64,000 nucleotides of DNA, taken from contig NZ_RZOY02000013.1 of the NCBI RefSeq assembly GCF_004022705.2, positions 111,831-175,830 of the forward strand, given 5' to 3'. Below the pieces are notes generated by a model. It was not told where the DNA came from. It saw only the letters and a program-made list of their open reading frames with translations, and made no database searches. Of the stretch, positions 35,549 to 44,494 are shown in pieces (the first letter of the stretch is position 1; each line of letters begins with the position of its first letter). Made by a program: the position numbers and the translations under genes. The DNA comes from Mesorhizobium sp. M2D.F.Ca.ET.226.01.1.1. Lineage in GTDB: Bacteria > Pseudomonadota > Alphaproteobacteria > Rhizobiales > Rhizobiaceae.

Positions 35549-37159
35549 ATGACCGACAAGATCACCAACTGGACCGGCGCAGACGATGCCATGGTCGAGA
35601 ACGCCATCCGGCGGGGCGCGAGCCGCCGCCAACTTCTCAAGATGCTGCTGGCCGGCGGTGCCGCAATTGCCGCGGGCAGCGTCGTGCTTGGCCGTGCCAC
35701 ACAGGCCGTCGCCGCTACGCCGGTTTCCGGCGGGACCTTCAAGGCGGCCGGCTGGTCGTCCTCGACCGCCGACACGCTCGATCCCGCGAAGGCGTCGCTC
35801 TCTACCGACTATGTGCGTTGCTGCTCGCTCTACAACCGCCTGACCTTCCTCGACAAGGATGGCAAGACGCAGATGGAGCTGGCTGAAAGCTTCGACAGCA
35901 AGGACGCCAAGACCTGGACCGTGAAGCTGCGCAAAGGCGTCACCTTCCATGACGGCAAGGACCTCACCGCCGACGACGTGGTCTTCTCGCTGAAGCGTCA
36001 TCTGGACAAAGCGGTCGGCTCCAAGGTCGCCAAGATCGCCGCGCAGATGACCGGCTTCAAGGCGGTAGACAAGTCGACCGTGGAAATCACGCTTGCCGAT
36101 CCGAATGCGGACCTGCCGACCATACTGGCGCTGCATCATTTCATGATCGTCCAGAACGGCACGACTGATTTCTCAAAAGGCAACGGCACCGGCGCCTTCG
36201 TGCTCGAGACCTTCGAGCCGGGCGTGCGTTCGGTGGTCACCAAGAACAAGAACTACTGGAAGTCGGGCAAGCCCTATCTCGACTCCTTCGAGTTCATCGC
36301 CATCAGCGACGACAGCGCGCGCGTCAATGCGCTGCTTTCCGGCGACATCAATTTCGCGGCCTCGATCAACCCGCGTGCGATGAAGCTCATCAGCGGCCAG
36401 CAGGGCTTTGAACTCTCCAAGACGACCGCGGGCAACTACACCGACCTCAACATCCGGCTCGACATGGATCCCGGCAGCAAGGCCGACTTCGTGACCGGCA
36501 TGAAATATCTCGTCAACCGCGAGCAGATCGTCAAATCGGCCTTGCGTGGCCTCGGCGAAATCGGCAACGACCAGCCCGTCTCGCCGGCGAACATCTTCCA
36601 CAACGCCGACCTCAAGCCGAAGGCGTTCGACCCCGACAAGGCGAAGTTCCACTTCCAGAAGTCAGGCCTGCTCGGCCAGTCCATCCCTGTGATCGCCTCC
36701 GAAGCCGCCACCTCGTCGATCGACATGGCGGTGATCATCCAGGCCGCGGGCGCCGACATCGGCATGAAGCTCGACGTACAGCGCGTTCCGTCGGATGGGT
36801 ACTGGGACAACTACTGGCTCAAGGCGCCTGTCCATTTCGGCAACATCAATCCGCGCCCGACGCCGGACATCCTGTTCTCGCTCCTCTACGCTTCCAACGC
36901 GCCCTGGAACGAGAGCCAGTACAAGTCCGAGAAGTTCGACAAGCTGCTCGTCGAGGCGCGCGGCTCGCTCGACCAGGCCAAGCGCAAGGAAATCTACGGC
37001 CAGATGCAGGGCATGATCGCCGAAGAGGCCGGCACCATCATCCCGGCCTATATTTCCAACGTCGATGCCCTCTCCAGCAAGGTGAAGGGTTTGGAAGCCA
37101 ACCCGCTCGGTGGCATGATGGGCTACGCAATGGCGGAATATCTCTGGCTCGAAGCCTGA
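35549..37159 (+). CDS. ABC transporter periplasmic substrate-binding protein, peptide/opine family 5
   Basis: 536 residues; ATG 35549 follows AAAGGGG. The N-terminus has a twin-arginine signal (RRGASRRQLLKMLLAGG) and a likely cleavage after AVA. The mature part is a family-5 solute-binding protein: LTFLDKDGKTQMELAESF, WTVKLRKGVTFHDGKDLTA and DDVVFSLKR are hallmark stretches. It captures oligopeptides, opines or similar cations in the periplasm and delivers them to the permeases encoded next. A Tat rather than Sec signal is unusual but known in this family in rhizobia. Confidence 0.88.
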   Translation: MTDKITNWTGADDAMVENAIRRGASRRQLLKMLLAGGAAIAAGSVVLGRATQAVAATPVSGGTFKAAGWSSSTADTLDPAKASLSTDYVRCCSLYNRLTFLDKDGKTQMELAESFDSKDAKTWTVKLRKGVTFHDGKDLTADDVVFSLKRHLDKAVGSKVAKIAAQMTGFKAVDKSTVEITLADPNADLPTILALHHFMIVQNGTTDFSKGNGTGAFVLETFEPGVRSVVTKNKNYWKSGKPYLDSFEFIAISDDSARVNALLSGDINFAASINPRAMKLISGQQGFELSKTTAGNYTDLNIRLDMDPGSKADFVTGMKYLVNREQIVKSALRGLGEIGNDQPVSPANIFHNADLKPKAFDPDKAKFHFQKSGLLGQSIPVIASEAATSSIDMAVIIQAAGADIGMKLDVQRVPSDGYWDNYWLKAPVHFGNINPRPTPDILFSLLYASNAPWNESQYKSEKFDKLLVEARGSLDQAKRKEIYGQMQGMIAEEAGTIIPAYISNVDALSSKVKGLEANPLGGMMGYAMAEYLWLEA

Positions 37160-37245
37160 GAGGCGCCTGCCGGGGCCGGTCGGCCGGCCCCGGCACTGCA
37201 TTGCGCAGGATTGTTTGACCGAACGCAACCGCAGGGAGCGCTTCC

Positions 37246-38196
37246 ATGAAATCTGGGGTTCTCAACCTCGTGGTCAAGCGGCTGGGGATCGCGGTCGTCA
37301 CGCTTCTGATCGTGTTGTTCGCCGTGTTTTTCGCCACCAGCATGCTGCCGGGCGATACCGCGTCGATCCTGCTCGGCCAGGCGGCGACTCCTGAAGCTGT
37401 CGCCGGTCTGCGCGAGGCCATGCACCTCAACGACCCGGCGATCCTGCGCTTCCTGCGCTGGCTTTTCGGGCTGCTCCATGGCGACCTCGGCACTTCCTAT
37501 GCCAACGACATGCCGGTCGCGGCGCTGATCGGCGGGCGCCTGGTCAACACGATGAAGCTCGCCGGCATCACCACGCTCATCTCGGTTCCACTGGCGCTGA
37601 CGCTCGGCATCACCGCCGCGATGCTGCGCGGCTCACTCTATGACCGCGCCGTCACCGTGCTTTCCATCGGCGTCATCTCCGTGCCTGAGTTCATGGTCGC
37701 GACGCTGGCGGTGCTGCTGTTTGCCGTCTATCTCAAATGGCTGCCGGCGCTGTCCTCGGTCAACGAGGCGCATTCGCTGACCGACTTGGTGCGCATCTAC
37801 GCGATGCCCGTTATCACCCTCACCTTCGTCATCTCCGCCCAGATGATCCGCATGACCCGCGCCGCGGTAATCGAGACGCTGTCCACGCCCTATGTCGAGA
37901 TGGCGCTCCTCAAAGGCGCGTCGCGCAGCCGCATGGTCCTGCGGCACGCGCTTCCCAACGCGCTCGGACCGATCGTGAACGCTGTCGCGCTGTCTTTGTC
38001 CTATCTGGTCGGCGGCGTCATCATAGTCGAGACGATCTTCAACTATCCCGGCATCGCCAAGCTGATGGTCGATGCGGTCGCCACCCGCGACCTGCCGCTG
38101 ATCCAAAGCTGCGCGATGATCTTCTGCCTGGGATATCTCCTGCTCATCACGGCCGCCGATATCGTCGCCATCATGTCCAATCCGAGGCTGAGATAA
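37246..38196 (+). CDS. ABC transporter permease, DppB type
   Basis: 316 residues with the typical six-helix layout: a first membrane helix at about residues 12-32 (VVTLLIVLFAVFFATSML), the LPGD motif, and the inner-membrane permease core with the EAA loop near YVEMALLKGASRSRMVLRHALPNALGPI. It is the first inner-membrane subunit of the importer whose binding protein is encoded 86 bp upstream. The next permease gene begins 2 bp after its stop. Confidence 0.88.
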   Translation: MKSGVLNLVVKRLGIAVVTLLIVLFAVFFATSMLPGDTASILLGQAATPEAVAGLREAMHLNDPAILRFLRWLFGLLHGDLGTSYANDMPVAALIGGRLVNTMKLAGITTLISVPLALTLGITAAMLRGSLYDRAVTVLSIGVISVPEFMVATLAVLLFAVYLKWLPALSSVNEAHSLTDLVRIYAMPVITLTFVISAQMIRMTRAAVIETLSTPYVEMALLKGASRSRMVLRHALPNALGPIVNAVALSLSYLVGGVIIVETIFNYPGIAKLMVDAVATRDLPLIQSCAMIFCLGYLLLITAADIVAIMSNPRLR

Positions 38197-38198
38197 CG

Positions 38199-39044
38199 AT
38201 GGCGCGCGCAATAGCCTCCCGACGGTCCTTCCTGGGCCACAGTTATAACCTTGTCGGCGTCGTGGCTTCGCTGGTCATCCTGGCGTGGACACTGGTCGCG
38301 ATCTTCGCGCCCACCATCATTCCGCATCCGATCGGCGACATCGTCGATGACGACTATTTCGGCCCGATGCGCCAGGGGCTATGGCTTGGCTCGGACTATC
38401 TTGGGCGCGATATGCTCTCGCGCGTTCTGATGGGCGCACGCTACACTGTCGGCATATCGCTCGCCGCCGTCTCGATCGCCTGTTTTTCGGGTGTCGTGCT
38501 CGGCATGCTCGCGGCCGTGACCGGCGGCTGGTTCGACACCTGCCTCAGCCGCTTCCTGGACGCGATGAACTCCATCCCGAGCAAGCTGTTCGGCCTCGTG
38601 GTCGTCGCTGCGGTCGGCTCGTCGATCCCTGTGCTGATCCTGACGCTCGCGGTGATTTACATCCCCGGCGCCTACCGCTTCGCTCGGGCGCTCGCGGTCA
38701 ACATCAACACTATGGATTTCATGACCGTCGCCCGTGTCCGTGGCGAAAGCACGGCCTATCTCATCGGGTCCGAAATCCTGCCCAACATCATTCGCCCGGT
38801 GCTCGCCGACTTCGGCCTGCGTTTCGTCTTCATCGTGCTCCTGCTCTCAGGCCTGTCCTTCCTCGGGCTCGGCTTGCAGCCGCCTTTGGCCGACTGGGGC
38901 GCGCTGGTGCGTGAGAACATCGGCGGCCTGCCCTTCGCGGCCCCAGCGGTCGTCGTGCCCTCGCTGGCGATCGCCAGCCTCACCATCAGCGTCAACCTGC
39001 TGATCGACAACCTGCCGCAGAAGATCAGGGACCGTGACGCATGA
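38199..39044 (+). CDS. ABC transporter permease, DppC type
   Basis: 281 residues from ATG 38199; the longer open frame to the left is an overlap with the preceding permease. It shows an N-terminal cytoplasmic tail, a first membrane helix (VGVVASLVILAWTLVAIFAP), the DppC-type WLGSDYLGRDMLSRVLMGAR segment and the EAA loop around FMTVARVRGESTAYLIGSEILPN in shorter form. It is the second membrane subunit of the importer. Its stop overlaps the ATPase start (ATGA). Confidence 0.88.
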   Translation: MARAIASRRSFLGHSYNLVGVVASLVILAWTLVAIFAPTIIPHPIGDIVDDDYFGPMRQGLWLGSDYLGRDMLSRVLMGARYTVGISLAAVSIACFSGVVLGMLAAVTGGWFDTCLSRFLDAMNSIPSKLFGLVVVAAVGSSIPVLILTLAVIYIPGAYRFARALAVNINTMDFMTVARVRGESTAYLIGSEILPNIIRPVLADFGLRFVFIVLLLSGLSFLGLGLQPPLADWGALVRENIGGLPFAAPAVVVPSLAIASLTISVNLLIDNLPQKIRDRDA

Positions 39045-40696
39045 CCAATCTCGTCGAGGTCAGGAACCTGAGGATCAAGGCGACGACCGACGCCGGACGT
39101 GTCGTCGAAATCATCAAGGGCGTCAGCCTCGATATCGCCGATGGCGAGATCATCGCGCTGATCGGCGAGAGCGGATCCGGCAAGACGACAGTGGCGCTCT
39201 CGCTCATGGGCCACGCGCGGCCCGGATGCCAGATCACGGGCGGCGAAATCAACGTCAACGGCAAGAACATGGCGGCGCTCTCCGAGAAGGAAAGGGCAAA
39301 GCTGCGCGGGACCGACATCGCCTATGTGCCGCAAAGTGCGGCCGCATCGTTCAATCCCGCGTCCACCATCATGGAGCAGGTGATCGAGGTCACGCGCATC
39401 CACAGGCTGATGCCGCCCGAGCAGGCCCGCAAACGGGCGGTCGAGTTGTTCAGGTCCTTGTCGCTGCCGGACCCGGAACGGATCGGCGGCCGCTATCCGC
39501 ACCAGGTTTCGGGCGGACAATTGCAGCGGCTTGCGGCGGCCATGGCGCTCATCGGCAATCCCAAGCTGGTCATCTTCGACGAGCCGACGACGGCTCTCGA
39601 CGTGACGACGCAGATCGATGTTCTGAAGGCCTTCAAATCGGTGATGCGGGCGGGCGGGATTGCGGGTGTCTATGTGTCCCACGACCTCGCCGTCGTCGCC
39701 CAGATTGCCGATCGCATCGTGGTGCTGAAGGGCGGCGAAGTTCAGGAGACCGGCACTACGGCTGAAATCCTTTCAGCCGCCAAGCACCCTTATACACGCG
39801 AGCTGCTGGCCGCCTTCGAACCGAAGCGGCGGCAAGCGCACGCAGATGCGGAACCCGCAACCAACCAGTTGCTGCGCATCGACAATGTGACGGCCGGCTA
39901 CGGCGCGGTGCGGGACAACGGACTGCCGCTGGTCCGCGCCGTCGATTCCGTCAGCCTGATCGTAGAGAAGGGCCGCAATCTCGGTGTCATCGGCGAATCC
40001 GGCTGCGGAAAGTCGACGCTGGCGCGGGTCATCGCCGGCATCCATCCGGCGGCGGCCGGCGACATCGTCTTCGACGGCAAGCCACTGCGGCGGGCTGCCG
40101 GGAAACGCAGCCAGGATCAATTGCGCGAGATGCAGATCGTGTTCCAATACGCCGATACCGCGCTCAATCCGGCCAAGCCCGTCGAGGACATCATCGCCCG
40201 GCCGCTGGTCTTCTACCATGGGCTCGACAGGCAGGCGCGCTCCAGGCGCGTCGACGAACTGCTTGACATGGTGCGCCTGCCGAAGGCGCTGCGCTATCGC
40301 CATCCCGCGGAGCTCTCGGGCGGTCAGAAGCAGCGCGTGAATTTTGCACGCGCTCTCGCGGCCAACCCCAAGCTGATCATCTGCGATGAAATCACCTCGG
40401 CGCTCGACACAGTGGTGGCGTCCGCCGTGATCGAGCTACTCAAGGAGCTGCAGCGCGAGCTGGGTCTGTCTTACATCTTCATCAGCCACGACCTCTCGGT
40501 CGTCGAAGCCATCTGCGATGAGATCATGGTCATGTATAATGGCCAGCGGGTGGAGCAGATCACGCCCGACAAGGTCAAGGCGGCCACCCACCCCTATTCC
40601 AAGCTTCTGTTCTCCTCCGTGCCGAAGCTCGACCCGACCTGGCTCGACGGCCTCGTCCGCGACCCGGAACTCGTCAGCCAGTACGGCCACCGGTAG
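39041..40696 (+). CDS. ABC transporter double ATPase, DppD-DppF fusion
   Basis: 551 residues with two complete nucleotide-binding domains. Domain 1: Walker A GESGSGKTT, signature VSGGQLQR, Walker B LVIFDEPTTALD. Domain 2 (from about residue 280): Walker A GESGCGKST, signature LSGGQKQR, Walker B LIICDEITSALD. In most Dpp/Opp systems these are two proteins; the fused form is common in rhizobial importers. It powers uptake by the binding protein and permeases encoded upstream. It is the last gene of this operon; a palindromic repeat begins at its stop. Confidence 0.9.
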   Translation: MTNLVEVRNLRIKATTDAGRVVEIIKGVSLDIADGEIIALIGESGSGKTTVALSLMGHARPGCQITGGEINVNGKNMAALSEKERAKLRGTDIAYVPQSAAASFNPASTIMEQVIEVTRIHRLMPPEQARKRAVELFRSLSLPDPERIGGRYPHQVSGGQLQRLAAAMALIGNPKLVIFDEPTTALDVTTQIDVLKAFKSVMRAGGIAGVYVSHDLAVVAQIADRIVVLKGGEVQETGTTAEILSAAKHPYTRELLAAFEPKRRQAHADAEPATNQLLRIDNVTAGYGAVRDNGLPLVRAVDSVSLIVEKGRNLGVIGESGCGKSTLARVIAGIHPAAAGDIVFDGKPLRRAAGKRSQDQLREMQIVFQYADTALNPAKPVEDIIARPLVFYHGLDRQARSRRVDELLDMVRLPKALRYRHPAELSGGQKQRVNFARALAANPKLIICDEITSALDTVVASAVIELLKELQRELGLSYIFISHDLSVVEAICDEIMVMYNGQRVEQITPDKVKAATHPYSKLLFSSVPKLDPTWLDGLVRDPELVSQYGHR

Positions 40697-40755
40697 AGCA
40701 ATTCCAGGAAAAGTCCGCAGCGGTCTTCCGTCCGCAATTGCGTAAGGACAAACAG
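40696..40755. repeat. Palindromic intergenic repeat
   Basis: Begins AGAGCAATTCCAGGAAAAG and continues through CTTCCGTCCGCAATTGCGTAAGGAC. It is the same family as 21954-22074 (opposite orientation) and the right end of 3674-3878. It lies between convergent genes and could act as a terminator or mRNA-stabilising hairpin. Confidence 0.6.
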
Positions 40756-40774
40756 TCAGAGGGCCAACGGGCTC

Positions 40775-41251
40775 TCACATCGGGAACAGGCTGGGCAGCG
40801 GCATGTGCGCCTTGACGATGGGAGACTTCAACACGACGAAGCTGAAATACTTGTCGATGCCGATATCCATGTCGGTCAGCCGCTCCATGATCGACTGATA
40901 CTCGCCGATTCCGGCGGTGACGAATTTCATCAGGTAGTCGTAGCCACCCGAGACGAGGTGGCATTCGATGACCTGATCGATCTTTTCCACGACGGCGAGG
41001 AAGCGGGCGAAGTCGACCTGGCGATGGTTCTTCAAGGTGATCTCGGTGAACACCGTCAGCGTCTGGCCGAGCTTGCCTATATTGACCTGCGCCGAGTAGC
41101 CCTCGATGTAGCCCTCGGACTGCAGCTTCTTGACCCGCATCAGGCACGGGCTCGGCGACAGATGCACCAGCTCGGCCAGTTCGACATTGGTGATGCGCCC
41201 GTTCTTCTGCAGTTCGTGCAGAATCTTGATGTCGATCCGATCCAGTTTCAT
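40775..41251 (-). CDS. Lrp/AsnC family transcriptional regulator
   Basis: 158 residues from ATG 41251, with CGGAG 7 nt upstream. The N-terminal winged helix-turn-helix is LDRIDIKILHELQKNGRITNVELAELVHLSPSPCLMRVKKLQ, given here only as the span of residues 3-45. The rest is the RAM ligand-binding fold with HLVSGGYDYLMKF. Such regulators sense amino acids and usually control a neighbouring catabolic operon. It is divergent from the DAO oxidase at 41476 across 224 bp and convergent with the transporter operon, so the oxidase is the likeliest target. Confidence 0.88.
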   Translation of the reverse strand: MKLDRIDIKILHELQKNGRITNVELAELVHLSPSPCLMRVKKLQSEGYIEGYSAQVNIGKLGQTLTVFTEITLKNHRQVDFARFLAVVEKIDQVIECHLVSGGYDYLMKFVTAGIGEYQSIMERLTDMDIGIDKYFSFVVLKSPIVKAHMPLPSLFPM

Positions 41252-41475
41252 GGGCTGTCTCCGAGGAAGAGTGCTACAGCACAAAATGCTGCCATGCTGG
41301 TGACCGCCGAGACTACCATAGGCCGCTGGCCTGTCCATCCGAGCCGACACCGCTTTGAAACGCAGGGTCTGGCGATTTCAATGGGATTGCCGGAACAAAA
41401 TTCTGCTTGTGCCTCAACTGCGGCAGCGGCTGCCTGCGCAACGCGATAAACTGGCGCTTCAAGGCAGAGAGGATC

Positions 41476-42801
41476 ATGCGCGCGCCGCTGCAGCAAATCG
41501 AGACATCTGGCGAACTGCCGCAATCCGCCGATGCAGTGATCATCGGCGGCGGCATCGTCGGTGTTTTCGCGGCCTATTACCTGGCGCGGCGCGGCCTGAA
41601 AGTCGCGCTCGTCGAAAAGGGACGCATCGGCGCCGAGCAGTCCTCGAGGAACTGGGGATGGTGCCGGCAACAGAACCGCGATGCCCGCGAGCTGCCGATG
41701 GCGAGCCACAGCCTCGATCTGTGGGATCGCTTTGCGACCGACACCGGCGAGGAGACCGGCTTTCGCCGCTGCGGCCTGCTCTACCTCAGCAATGACGAGG
41801 CGGAACTGTCCGGATGGGCGCGCTGGCGCGACTTCGCCAGAACTGCTGGCGTCACCACGCACATGCTCGATAGCGCCGAGGCCAGCGAACGAGGTCACGC
41901 CACCGGCCGGACCTGGAAGGGCGGCGTCTTCTCGCCGACCGACGGCACCGCCGACCCATCGCGGGCCGCGCCTGCGGTCGCCCGCGCCATTCTGAAGCTC
42001 GGCGGCACCCTGCGCGAGAATTGCGCCGCGCGCGGCATCGAGACCGAGGGCGGGCGCCTGAGTGGCGTGGTCACCGAAAGCGGAACCATCCGGACGAAAT
42101 TGGCGGTGATGGCCGGCGGCGCCTGGGCGTCCTCCTTTTGCCACCAGTTCGGCTTCCGCTTTCCGCAAGCATCGATCCGCTCTTCGATCATGTCGGTCTC
42201 GCCCGGCGCCGAAGGCCTGCCTGATGCGCTGCACACGGCCAAGATCTCTGTCACGCGCCGCGGCGACGGCGGCTACACGCTCGCCATCAGCGGGCGCGGG
42301 CGCGTCGACGTGACGCCGCAGCAACTGCGCTTTTCCTCGCAGTTCGTCCCGATGTTCCTGAAGCGGTGGCGCAGCCTCGCGCCCGGCGGCCTGCAAGGTG
42401 CGCTTTCGGGCCACGAAACGCTGAGACGCTGGCGCCTCGACCGGCCGACGCCGATGGAGCGCATGCGCATCCTCGATCCGGCTCCGGATCAGTCGACCAT
42501 CCGCCTGACGCATGCCCGCGCGCTCGAACTTCTGCCCGATCTCAGAAAGACCCGGATAAGTGCGGCCTGGGCAGGCTATATCGACAGCACACCGGACGGC
42601 GTGCCGGCCATCGGCGCGATTCATTCCGTTCCAGGCTTTTTCCTGGCCGCCGGATTTTCCGGACATGGCTTCGGCATCGGACCCGGCGCCGGGCACCTCG
42701 TCGCAGATCTGGTGACCGGGGCGGAGCCGATCGTCGATCCGGCTTCCTATGATCCGCGGCGCTTCGACGCTTCGTCCTGGGGCAAGGTCGCCGACTTCTA
42801 G
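41476..42801 (+). CDS. FAD-dependent amino-acid/amine oxidoreductase (DAO family)
   Basis: 441 residues from ATG 41476, with GAGG 5 nt upstream. The FAD-binding motif AVIIGGGIVGVFAAYYLARRG is at about residues 20-40, followed by the flavin-loop motif SSRNWGWCRQQNRD typical of a DAO subgroup. The C-terminal part has AWAGYIDSTPDGVPAIG and GFSGHGFGIGPGAG, the second flavin contact. It would oxidatively deaminate an amino acid or secondary amine. It is divergent from the Lrp regulator and convergent with the HcnAB-like operon, whose two small subunits usually need a DAO-type partner, so it is one of two candidates for that third subunit. Confidence 0.82.
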   Translation: MRAPLQQIETSGELPQSADAVIIGGGIVGVFAAYYLARRGLKVALVEKGRIGAEQSSRNWGWCRQQNRDARELPMASHSLDLWDRFATDTGEETGFRRCGLLYLSNDEAELSGWARWRDFARTAGVTTHMLDSAEASERGHATGRTWKGGVFSPTDGTADPSRAAPAVARAILKLGGTLRENCAARGIETEGGRLSGVVTESGTIRTKLAVMAGGAWASSFCHQFGFRFPQASIRSSIMSVSPGAEGLPDALHTAKISVTRRGDGGYTLAISGRGRVDVTPQQLRFSSQFVPMFLKRWRSLAPGGLQGALSGHETLRRWRLDRPTPMERMRILDPAPDQSTIRLTHARALELLPDLRKTRISAAWAGYIDSTPDGVPAIGAIHSVPGFFLAAGFSGHGFGIGPGAGHLVADLVTGAEPIVDPASYDPRRFDASSWGKVADF

Positions 42802-42827
42802 GGCTGGCCGTGACTTTCGCGGTCGCA

Positions 42828-44195
42828 TCAGTCGCCCCGCAGAAAGGCGCCGATCGGCGCCGGTCGGACAGGCGCCTGCCCTCGGAACCGGCCGACGGTA
42901 TCGGTAGCGCAGCCGGCCTTCGCTGCCACGAGTTCGACGGCAGCCAACTGGCAATAGCGGCCTTGGCAACGTCCCATGCCGGCGCGCGACAGTGACTTCA
43001 CCCTGTTGGCCTCGCCGCCGCCGAAATCCACGCCGTCGCGCACCGCTCCGGCAGTCACGTTCTCGCAACGGCACACAATCGCCTCGTTGTGCAGTGCTCG
43101 CACCATCTCGGCCGGCCAGGGAAAGGCACAAGCCAGACCGCGGGCAAAGCGCTCGAGCCGCGCCAGCTTGCGCAGATCGGCTTGGATGGGAGGCGCCACA
43201 TGCCCGAGATCCGTGAGGCATGCCGCGGCCGCGAGACGCCCCGCGATCTCCGCCCCGTCCGCGCCGAGGAGACGAGCCCCGTCGCCTGCAAGATAGATGC
43301 CGTTGCCGGCCCGCCCCATCGCATCGGTCTTCGGCAGCCATTGCCGCCACTGCTCGTCATAGTCGAAGACGCATCCCGTCAGGTCGGCCAGATGCGTCTC
43401 CGCCCGCAGGTGCCAGCCCATGCCGACCATGTCGCATGGGGTGATGCGCTGCCGTCCGCGGGCATCACGCCAGCGCATCGCCGTGACGCCCGACGCGTCC
43501 GCTTCGATGCGCTCCAACGTTACGCCCGAATGATAGCGGCCACCGAGCCGCGCCCTTAGGGCCAGGCCGCGCAGCGCAACGATCGGCCGGGCCGCGAGTC
43601 CGGCGAATCCCCGGATCTGCCGGCGCCAGGAGGATGTATCCAGCACCGCCGTCACGTCGGCTCCGGCCTTGAGGAGTTGTGCGCCGACCAGCGTCAGCAG
43701 AGGTCCCGATCCGATGAGAACGATGCGCCGTCCGAGCGCCACGCCCTGCGCCTTGAGCGCGATCTGCGCCGCGCCGAGGCTGTAGACGCCGGCGCTCTGC
43801 CAGCCGGGGACCGGAGCGATGCGATCGGAAGCGCCGGTGGCGAGGATCAGGCGGTCGTAGCCGATCACCTGCACCCCGCCCTCCCTCAGCACATGCAGCC
43901 GTCCGTCGTGTACCGCGGTGACTGAGTTGCCTGCGTGATGGGTAAGCCGCCCCTCTGCCGCCAACCGGTCGAAGAGCATATGCAGGGCGCGCGCCTTCAC
44001 TGCCGCCGACCCATAGAGCTGTTTCGGCGTGCGGACAAACCCGTCCGGCGGGCGGCGATAGATCTGCCCGCCGGCGCGATGGCCTTCGTCGATCACCACC
44101 GGATGGAGCCCGGCCTGGACCAGCGTTGCCGAGGCCCTGATGCCGGCCGGACCGGCGCCGATGATTACGATTTTCGGCGATGAGGCGTCGCTCAC
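42828..44195 (-). CDS. HcnB / opine-oxidase subunit A-like FAD and [2Fe-2S] protein
   Basis: 455 residues from GTG 44195, which overlaps the preceding stop (GTGA). A pyridine-nucleotide-disulfide oxidoreductase fold begins IVIIGAGPAGIRASATLVQAG; the second dinucleotide motif is VLIGSGPLLTLVGAQLL; an FAD Asp lies in GIYLAGDGARLLG. The C-terminus has a BFD-like [2Fe-2S] site, CRCENVT and later CQGRYCQ. Together with the small ferredoxin-like protein encoded upstream it forms the electron-transfer part of HcnABC, opine oxidase or proline/hydroxyproline-type dehydrogenases. The DAO catalytic subunit is not in this operon; candidates are at 41476 and 49658. Confidence 0.82.
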   Translation of the reverse strand: MSDASSPKIVIIGAGPAGIRASATLVQAGLHPVVIDEGHRAGGQIYRRPPDGFVRTPKQLYGSAAVKARALHMLFDRLAAEGRLTHHAGNSVTAVHDGRLHVLREGGVQVIGYDRLILATGASDRIAPVPGWQSAGVYSLGAAQIALKAQGVALGRRIVLIGSGPLLTLVGAQLLKAGADVTAVLDTSSWRRQIRGFAGLAARPIVALRGLALRARLGGRYHSGVTLERIEADASGVTAMRWRDARGRQRITPCDMVGMGWHLRAETHLADLTGCVFDYDEQWRQWLPKTDAMGRAGNGIYLAGDGARLLGADGAEIAGRLAAAACLTDLGHVAPPIQADLRKLARLERFARGLACAFPWPAEMVRALHNEAIVCRCENVTAGAVRDGVDFGGGEANRVKSLSRAGMGRCQGRYCQLAAVELVAAKAGCATDTVGRFRGQAPVRPAPIGAFLRGD

Positions 44196-44494
44196 GGCCA
44201 GCTCTCCGGCGGCGTCGTGCGCAACAGCATGCCTTCGGTGACAGGCGTGGAGCAAGCGCGCAAACGCGGTCCCTCCTCCTGCCACACCCAGCAATCCTGG
44301 CAGGCACCCATCAGGCAGAAGCCTGCGCGCGGCTCAGATCCGAACTCGGAGTTTCGCAACGCGTGTCCTGAAGCCAGCATGGCGGTCAGCACGGTATCGC
44401 CGGCAAGCGCTGAGCGCTTCTCGCCGTCGAGAAAGAACTGTACCTCCGCCCGGTCGCGCTCGGCCAGCCGGACGATGCGACCGGCGGTGATCAT
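44192..44494 (-). CDS. HcnA-like (2Fe-2S)-binding protein
   Basis: 100 residues, normal for this subunit. The ferredoxin-like cluster motif is CLMGACQDCW with a further Cys in RACSTPV, the arrangement of HcnA and the small subunits of opine and sarcosine-type oxidases (Fer2_4). The start overlaps the stop of hyuB-like (ATGA) and the stop overlaps the next start (GTGA), so its dose is tied to both. It passes electrons from the FAD subunits. Confidence 0.85.
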   Translation of the reverse strand: MITAGRIVRLAERDRAEVQFFLDGEKRSALAGDTVLTAMLASGHALRNSEFGSEPRAGFCLMGACQDCWVWQEEGPRLRACSTPVTEGMLLRTTPPESWP

